Below are positions 60,340 to 64,000 of a stretch of DNA of 64,000 bases, piece after piece. Numbering within the stretch: position 1 is the stretch's first letter; each line of letters starts with the position of its first letter. The stretch is from the NCBI GenBank assembly GCA_938038205.1, contig CALHSA010000003.1, positions 19,987 through 83,986 of the forward strand, in the 5' to 3' direction. The notes beneath the pieces were generated by a model. That model searched no databases. It was not told where the DNA came from and saw only the letters and a list, made by a program, of their open reading frames with translations. The stretch is from an uncultured bacterium (GTDB taxonomy: Bacteria > Bdellovibrionota_C > UBA2361 > JANWWW01). The translations under genes were made by a program, and so were the position numbers.

Positions 60340-61731
60340 GTGAAAATGGCAGAGCCTCCCATTGAGGAGTTACAGAGTTTTTGCGCAAGTGTTGTTGAGA
60401 AAAAAATACTTCTAAAGTTTTCTGCTCTAGAGTGTAAATCATTTCTTTTTCTGCCACTGTTTAGTACTCACAAAAATGAGATCGCAGTAATATCACCCTT
60501 AAATCAAGAAGAGTTAGATCAGGTTTCCAAAATTATTGGTAAACCTTTAGTTCTAATAAAAAAGGCACCTAAAAGCACACTAATTGATCTTATTGACTTT
60601 TTGTTTGCAAAGTTCGGGATCATTAAAAGTGAGATAACCCCTCAGACCTCCTCCACATCTGAATTAAATCAAATATGTAATACAAAGGAGGGTAATTTAC
60701 TTAAACAACTTATTGAGTATCAAGTTGCTAATCATATTTCAGATTTAATCTTCGTTCCTCAAATCAGTGGTGTTGAGGTTATAGTAAAGCAGCCAAATGG
60801 CCTTGTATCAAGAAGCACAGAGAGAATACCTCTTGAGATTTATGAAAAAATGCTGAATATACTGAAAGTTTTTGCACGATTGGATTTTAGCTCCAATTTA
60901 CCATGGTTGGAGGGTGCTTTTAGGTTAAAAATTCTTGGCAGGGATACTGCTTTTAGAATTAGTATCGTCTCAACACTTCATGGGAAATCGACAACTATTC
61001 GATATCTAACGAAAGGTAGAATATATGCCCTAAAGGATTTGATCTGGTTTGAATCAGAGCTTGATAGGATTTTGGAATTTATTAAAAAACCCTCAAAACT
61101 AAAATTTATCGTTGGGCCAATGGGTTCAGGCAAAACCACCTTGCTGTACAGTATTCTGACTGAGCTTGCTAAAAACAGTTTTGTAATTTCAATTGAGGAT
61201 CCTCCAGAGGCTGAGCTACAAAATGTAGCGCAGATTCCAGTAAAAAGGGATTTTGACTATGCACAAGCTCTTCGATCGGTATTAAGGCATAATCCGGATC
61301 ACATAGCTTTGGGTGAGTTGAGAGATTCTGAGACACTAAAAACAGCCATGCAAGCTAGCAGTATTGGCCATAGCATCTTTGCTACAATTCATGCTAATGA
61401 TCCTATTTCTTTTGAAACTCGGTTATTATCTCTTGGGGTTCCCCTTAGTTCCCTGCAAGCTAATTTAGAGGGTCTATTATTTCCCAAACTGTTACCAAGA
61501 TTATGTGAAGATTGTAAGACAGTAGATTTATCAGCCAGTAATGTTTTGGATTGTCAAGCTTATAATGCAAAAGGTTGCGAGAAATGCTCATTTTTAGGTG
61601 TATCTGGAAAAATTTTAATAACGGAGTTATACTTTTGGTCTGGATCTTTTTATCTTGGCGGGTTAAGTTTTAAGGATCAGTGGCAAAAGTTGGTAAAAGA
61701 AGGGTTGGTGGGAATAAATATGGTACTTTAA
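60340..61731 (+). CDS. GspE/PilB-family secretion or pilus ATPase
   Basis: A 463-residue hexameric-type ATPase. Walker A is GPMGSGKT (259-266), the Asp box is ISIEDPPEAEL, Walker B lies in DHIALGELRDSET, and the His box is IFATIHANDP. Four Cys near the C-terminus (CEDC...CEKC) form the zinc site of GspE/PilB. It is shorter than PilB (~560) and its N-terminal ~130 residues match only weakly the usual N-domain. The start is GTG 60340 or ATG 60346. No pilin or platform gene is adjacent, so its partner system is unknown. Confidence 0.88.
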   Translation: MKMAEPPIEELQSFCASVVEKKILLKFSALECKSFLFLPLFSTHKNEIAVISPLNQEELDQVSKIIGKPLVLIKKAPKSTLIDLIDFLFAKFGIIKSEITPQTSSTSELNQICNTKEGNLLKQLIEYQVANHISDLIFVPQISGVEVIVKQPNGLVSRSTERIPLEIYEKMLNILKVFARLDFSSNLPWLEGAFRLKILGRDTAFRISIVSTLHGKSTTIRYLTKGRIYALKDLIWFESELDRILEFIKKPSKLKFIVGPMGSGKTTLLYSILTELAKNSFVISIEDPPEAELQNVAQIPVKRDFDYAQALRSVLRHNPDHIALGELRDSETLKTAMQASSIGHSIFATIHANDPISFETRLLSLGVPLSSLQANLEGLLFPKLLPRLCEDCKTVDLSASNVLDCQAYNAKGCEKCSFLGVSGKILITELYFWSGSFYLGGLSFKDQWQKLVKEGLVGINMVL

Positions 61732-62183
61732 AGTATAGGCCTAACGTCTGCTTGCTAATTTTTAATAAAGAAAAAAAAATTTTAATTGGAAAGCGAGCTA
61801 ACTCCAACATTTGGCAGCTTCCTCAAGGTGGGGTTGAATCAAACACCCTTATTGAAGCTGGTTTAAGGGAGGCATTTGAAGAGCTTGGAATTGCCCCTTC
61901 TGAATTAATTCCGGTTGAGGTACTAGATCATGTTAATACTTATACTTTCAAAACACCTAAGGACTACGGTGATGACGTTTACCAAGGTCAAAGCCAGCGT
62001 TTTGTTGTTTTTAAATTTATGGGGCATAAAATTGATCTAACCAAGGCCACAAGCAAAGAGCTTGAGGACATAAAATGGATAGAATTACCCCAGATTGCGA
62101 AAGAATGTGATCCTCTTAGACAGCGGGCCTATAGAAAGGTTATTGATGAGATTCAGAGAAAGGGTATTCTTTCAAGAATATGA
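61680..62183 (+). CDS. rppH: RNA pyrophosphohydrolase (RppH/NudH-like Nudix hydrolase)
   Basis: Removes pyrophosphate from the 5' end of mRNA, starting decay, or acts on dinucleoside polyphosphates. The 167-residue Nudix protein has KYRPNVCLLIFN (family YRPNVG), NIWQLPQGGVE, and the Nudix helix REAFEELG with its Glu residues. The GTG start at 61680 has AAGGA three bases before and lies within the end of the ATPase gene (52-nt overlap); no other start codon occurs in this frame before the conserved region. It overlaps the next gene by four bases. Confidence 0.9.
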   Translation: MAKVGKRRVGGNKYGTLKYRPNVCLLIFNKEKKILIGKRANSNIWQLPQGGVESNTLIEAGLREAFEELGIAPSELIPVEVLDHVNTYTFKTPKDYGDDVYQGQSQRFVVFKFMGHKIDLTKATSKELEDIKWIELPQIAKECDPLRQRAYRKVIDEIQRKGILSRI

Positions 62184-62872
62184 AAGTTTCAGTTGTAATA
62201 CCTGTTTTTAACGAGTTCCAATTTATTGAGAAGGTTCTTCTCACTGTAAAAGGTTGTTATCCATTAGATAAAGAAATAATAGTTGTTGATGATTTCTCCA
62301 CTGACGGCACAAGGGAATTTTTAATTAACAACAAACATCTATACTCAAAATTAGTGTTACATGAAAAAAACTATGGTAAAGGTAGAGCTTTACGGAGTGG
62401 TTTTAAAGAAGCCACGGGAGATATCATTATCATTCAAGATGCTGATTTAGAGTATGATCCAACAGAGTATCCAATCCTCCTTCAGCCAATTTTATCGGGG
62501 AAAGCGGATATAGTGTATGGATCTCGATTCTTAACAACAAATCCTAGACGTGTCCTTTACTTCTGGCACTCAGTAGCAAATAAAATTTTAACCCTTGCTA
62601 GCAATATTGTAACGGATCTTAACTTAACTGATATGGAAACGTGTTACAAAGTTTTCAGGAGGGATGTTCTAAACGGTTTGAAATTGTCAGAAGATAGATT
62701 CGGTTTTGAGCCTGAGTTTACTTGCAAAGTTAGCCGTAAAAAATGGCGTATATATGAGGTGGGGATTAGCTACAGTGGAAGAACCTATGAGGAAGGGAAA
62801 AAGATAGGGTTCAAAGATGCAGTAAGAGCTTTTATTTGTATACTCAAGTACGGGGTTTTGAGGTTAGATTAA
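62180..62872 (+). CDS. GT2-family glycosyltransferase (dolichyl-phosphate mannosyltransferase-like)
   Basis: A 230-residue GT-A enzyme without C-terminal membrane helices. VSVVIPVFNEFQFIEKVL, IIVVDDFSTDGT (nucleotide-sugar Asp), and IIIQDADLEYDP (metal DxD-like) are present, followed by DIVYGSRF and FGFEPEFTCKV. It resembles DPM1/polyprenyl-phosphate glycosyltransferases, which charge a lipid carrier with a sugar. It overlaps rppH (ATGA), and the gene after it is 64 bp away. Acceptor not known. Confidence 0.9.
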   Translation: MKVSVVIPVFNEFQFIEKVLLTVKGCYPLDKEIIVVDDFSTDGTREFLINNKHLYSKLVLHEKNYGKGRALRSGFKEATGDIIIIQDADLEYDPTEYPILLQPILSGKADIVYGSRFLTTNPRRVLYFWHSVANKILTLASNIVTDLNLTDMETCYKVFRRDVLNGLKLSEDRFGFEPEFTCKVSRKKWRIYEVGISYSGRTYEEGKKIGFKDAVRAFICILKYGVLRLD

Positions 62873-62936
62873 GTACCTTCGAGTCAGGTAAATTTTAGTT
62901 AACATTTTAAAATTTAAGAAGAATAACTAATGTAGT

Positions 62937-64000
62937 ATGACAGAAGAATATGGTGTAACAATCGATCCTCAGAGGTATGTAAACCCTGATTATTTAGCTA
63001 CAGCTAGAGGCCCTGATTATTTACCTACAGCTAGAGGATATTTAGAGAATGGCCCTCAAGAAACCCAGGCTATTAGCATTGAGGCCATACAAGTTGCTGC
63101 GTCATTTGACAGAACTTTATTAGAGATATTATTTCTTAGCACCAAGTATGGCGAGTTTTTTAACGATCTTGTTCAGCTAGTACGAAAACAAGATTTCAAC
63201 AACATAAATCAGAAAATTATAGAATTAGCACAAAAACATGGCTTTACTGCACAAGAGCAAGGGGAGAAAATTGTAATTCAGTTTGGCATCGGTATACCCG
63301 CGTTAGTAATAGATAAACATAAGGGTAATACTGGAGATATTCTGCAGAATTCATCGTTTGAAGCAGCTCTTCGAGGGTCCTTATCTAGATGGAGTCAAAA
63401 CATACTTGAGAACCCTATAGTTGTTGGTCATGTTATTCACGCAAATAATATTCAGAAAGCTTTAAGAGATCCTGATCTTGGAACAGCTATTATTAGTTTA
63501 ACTCAAAGAAATATGTTTATATTTAAGCAGGGAATTGCTACAGGATCTCAGGGACTCCCTAATCACCGTGGCGTAGGCCGAGGAGCACCTACCCGACAAC
63601 AGCCTTACCCTCCTTACTCGTATACACCACATACTCCTCAAAATCCTTATGAATATCAGTATCCCCAAACGCAGAATAACCCTGGATATGGCCAATTAAG
63701 CCCGTACGATACGAGGCATCAATTGGGAATGGAGCAGATGCGGCAATATGCTTATATAGATGCGGACCCAGTTAAAATAAGAGCTGATATACAAGCGGAG
63801 ACAGATTTGAGAAGAGCTGGTATACGAGCGGAGACAGATGAGAGAAGAGCTTATTTACGAAATAGTAATTTAATACTTCGAAGTGATTTAGCTAGAGCTC
63901 AGAGGGAGGATAGACATAAGCAGGGGATGTTGCAGAAAATGTCTAACGACGTTAGCTGGATCCACCGTCGTATTTATGAAAGTGCAAATGAATTTTCAAA
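62937..64000 (+). CDS. unknown protein with tandem repeats and Pro/Gln/Tyr-rich segment (runs off window)
   Basis: An ATG at 62937 opens a frame of at least 354 codons with no stop before base 64000. Residues 16-33 are a 9-residue unit given twice (PDYLATARG / PDYLPTARG). Residues about 50-195 are ordinary, helical-looking soluble sequence (FDRTLLEILFLSTKYGEFF). About 203-256 are low complexity, dominated by Pro, Gln, Tyr and Asn (QQPYPPYSYTPHTPQNP). From 282 on, RADIQAETDLR / RAGIRAETDER repeats precede a charged helical region. No signal peptide or known domain. The start has no clear ribosome site; TAACTA seven bases upstream is a possible -10. Confidence 0.7.
   Translation, partial: MTEEYGVTIDPQRYVNPDYLATARGPDYLPTARGYLENGPQETQAISIEAIQVAASFDRTLLEILFLSTKYGEFFNDLVQLVRKQDFNNINQKIIELAQKHGFTAQEQGEKIVIQFGIGIPALVIDKHKGNTGDILQNSSFEAALRGSLSRWSQNILENPIVVGHVIHANNIQKALRDPDLGTAIISLTQRNMFIFKQGIATGSQGLPNHRGVGRGAPTRQQPYPPYSYTPHTPQNPYEYQYPQTQNNPGYGQLSPYDTRHQLGMEQMRQYAYIDADPVKIRADIQAETDLRRAGIRAETDERRAYLRNSNLILRSDLARAQREDRHKQGMLQKMSNDVSWIHRRIYESANEFS
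62984..63037 (+). repeat. 27-bp tandem duplication
   Basis: Two adjacent 27-base copies (62984-63010 and 63011-63037) differing at one base (G/C at the 14th base). It is nine codons long, so it keeps the reading frame and yields the repeated PDYL(A/P)TARG in the N-terminus of the right-edge gene. A recent duplication, given the near identity. Confidence 0.85.
63780..63845 (+). repeat. 33-bp tandem repeat, two units plus partial third
   Basis: Units at 63780-63812 and 63813-63845, each eleven codons (RA-x-I-x-AETD-x-R), with AGAGCT and AGCGGAGACAGAT shared exactly; a partial third unit begins at 63846. In frame with the surrounding gene. The conserved charged pattern suits an extended helix. 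Confidence 0.8.

Noticed and set aside
62984-63037. CRISPR-like repeat
   Set aside because: Two directly adjacent, in-frame copies without spacers; a coding duplication.

Overview
The window is a stretch of AT-rich, densely packed chromosome from a free-standing Gram-negative bacterium. Lipid A genes (lpxA, lpxI), an Skp-like lipoprotein, lipobox proteins and Sec/Tol-type envelope genes show an outer membrane. Several traits fit the former Deltaproteobacteria (Bdellovibrionota/Myxococcota-like) better than other groups: split b/b' ATP synthase subunits with a signal-peptide-like b, an A2-type cytochrome oxidase with c-type hemes on subunit II, a DUF4124-like secreted protein and a protein resembling the MXAN_5187 C-terminal family. 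This placement is inference. TAA, TAG and TGA all end recognisable genes at the expected places, so the standard bacterial code applies. I see no rRNA, IS element, CRISPR array or prophage.

Layout. 1-3238 (minus): pentose-phosphate cluster tal-zwf-opcA-like, running off the left edge. 3322-9888: small secreted protein, DegT-type aminotransferase, electron-transfer flavoprotein (etfB-etfA), a putative membrane zinc protease, a class V aminotransferase, a receiver-like pseudo-domain protein and a BON protein. 9979-18163 (plus): skp-fabZ-lpxA-lpxI, then thrS, a small membrane protein and dnaE. 18160-27779: aconitase, two unknown proteins, a 2-oxoacid dehydrogenase E2, mnmG, topA and a PH-domain membrane protein. 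27807-33771 (minus): one run glmU, unknown membrane-anchored protein, ctaC-ctaD-ctaE-ctaF. 33841-41765: a MXAN_5187-like protein, rbfA-nrnA-receiver/DHp protein, CpoB-like lipoprotein, rluD, an HU/IHF gene, a secreted metalloprotease coupled to ahcY, and an orphan MoxR-like AAA+ ATPase. 41766-42406 is the only sizeable non-coding gap. 42407-52301 (minus): ileS (eukaryote-like class), a glycosyltransferase, and slipin-queA-tgt-yajC-secD-secF. After a tRNA-Leu, 52490-60098 (minus) holds ndk-cdaA-ybbR-atpF'-atpF-atpH-atpA-atpG-atpD-atpC, with tRNA-Ala upstream. 60340-62872 (plus): a GspE/PilB-like ATPase, rppH and a GT2 glycosyltransferase. An unusual repeat-bearing, Pro/Gln/Tyr-rich protein starts at 62937 and leaves the window.

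The genes together describe an aerobic heterotroph: pentose-phosphate shunt, 2-oxoacid dehydrogenase and TCA cycle (aconitase) feeding ETF and an oxidase that carries its own cytochrome c domains, with F-type ATP synthase. The strongest oddities are a diadenylate cyclase homologue that has lost both catalytic motifs yet sits in the ATP synthase gene run, an oxidase subunit II with two tandem heme c domains, an ATP synthase epsilon subunit without its inhibitory helices, a receiver-DHp protein with no kinase domain, the repeat-bearing protein at the right edge, and a recurring -10-like box 6-10 nt before start codons that suggests leaderless mRNAs.
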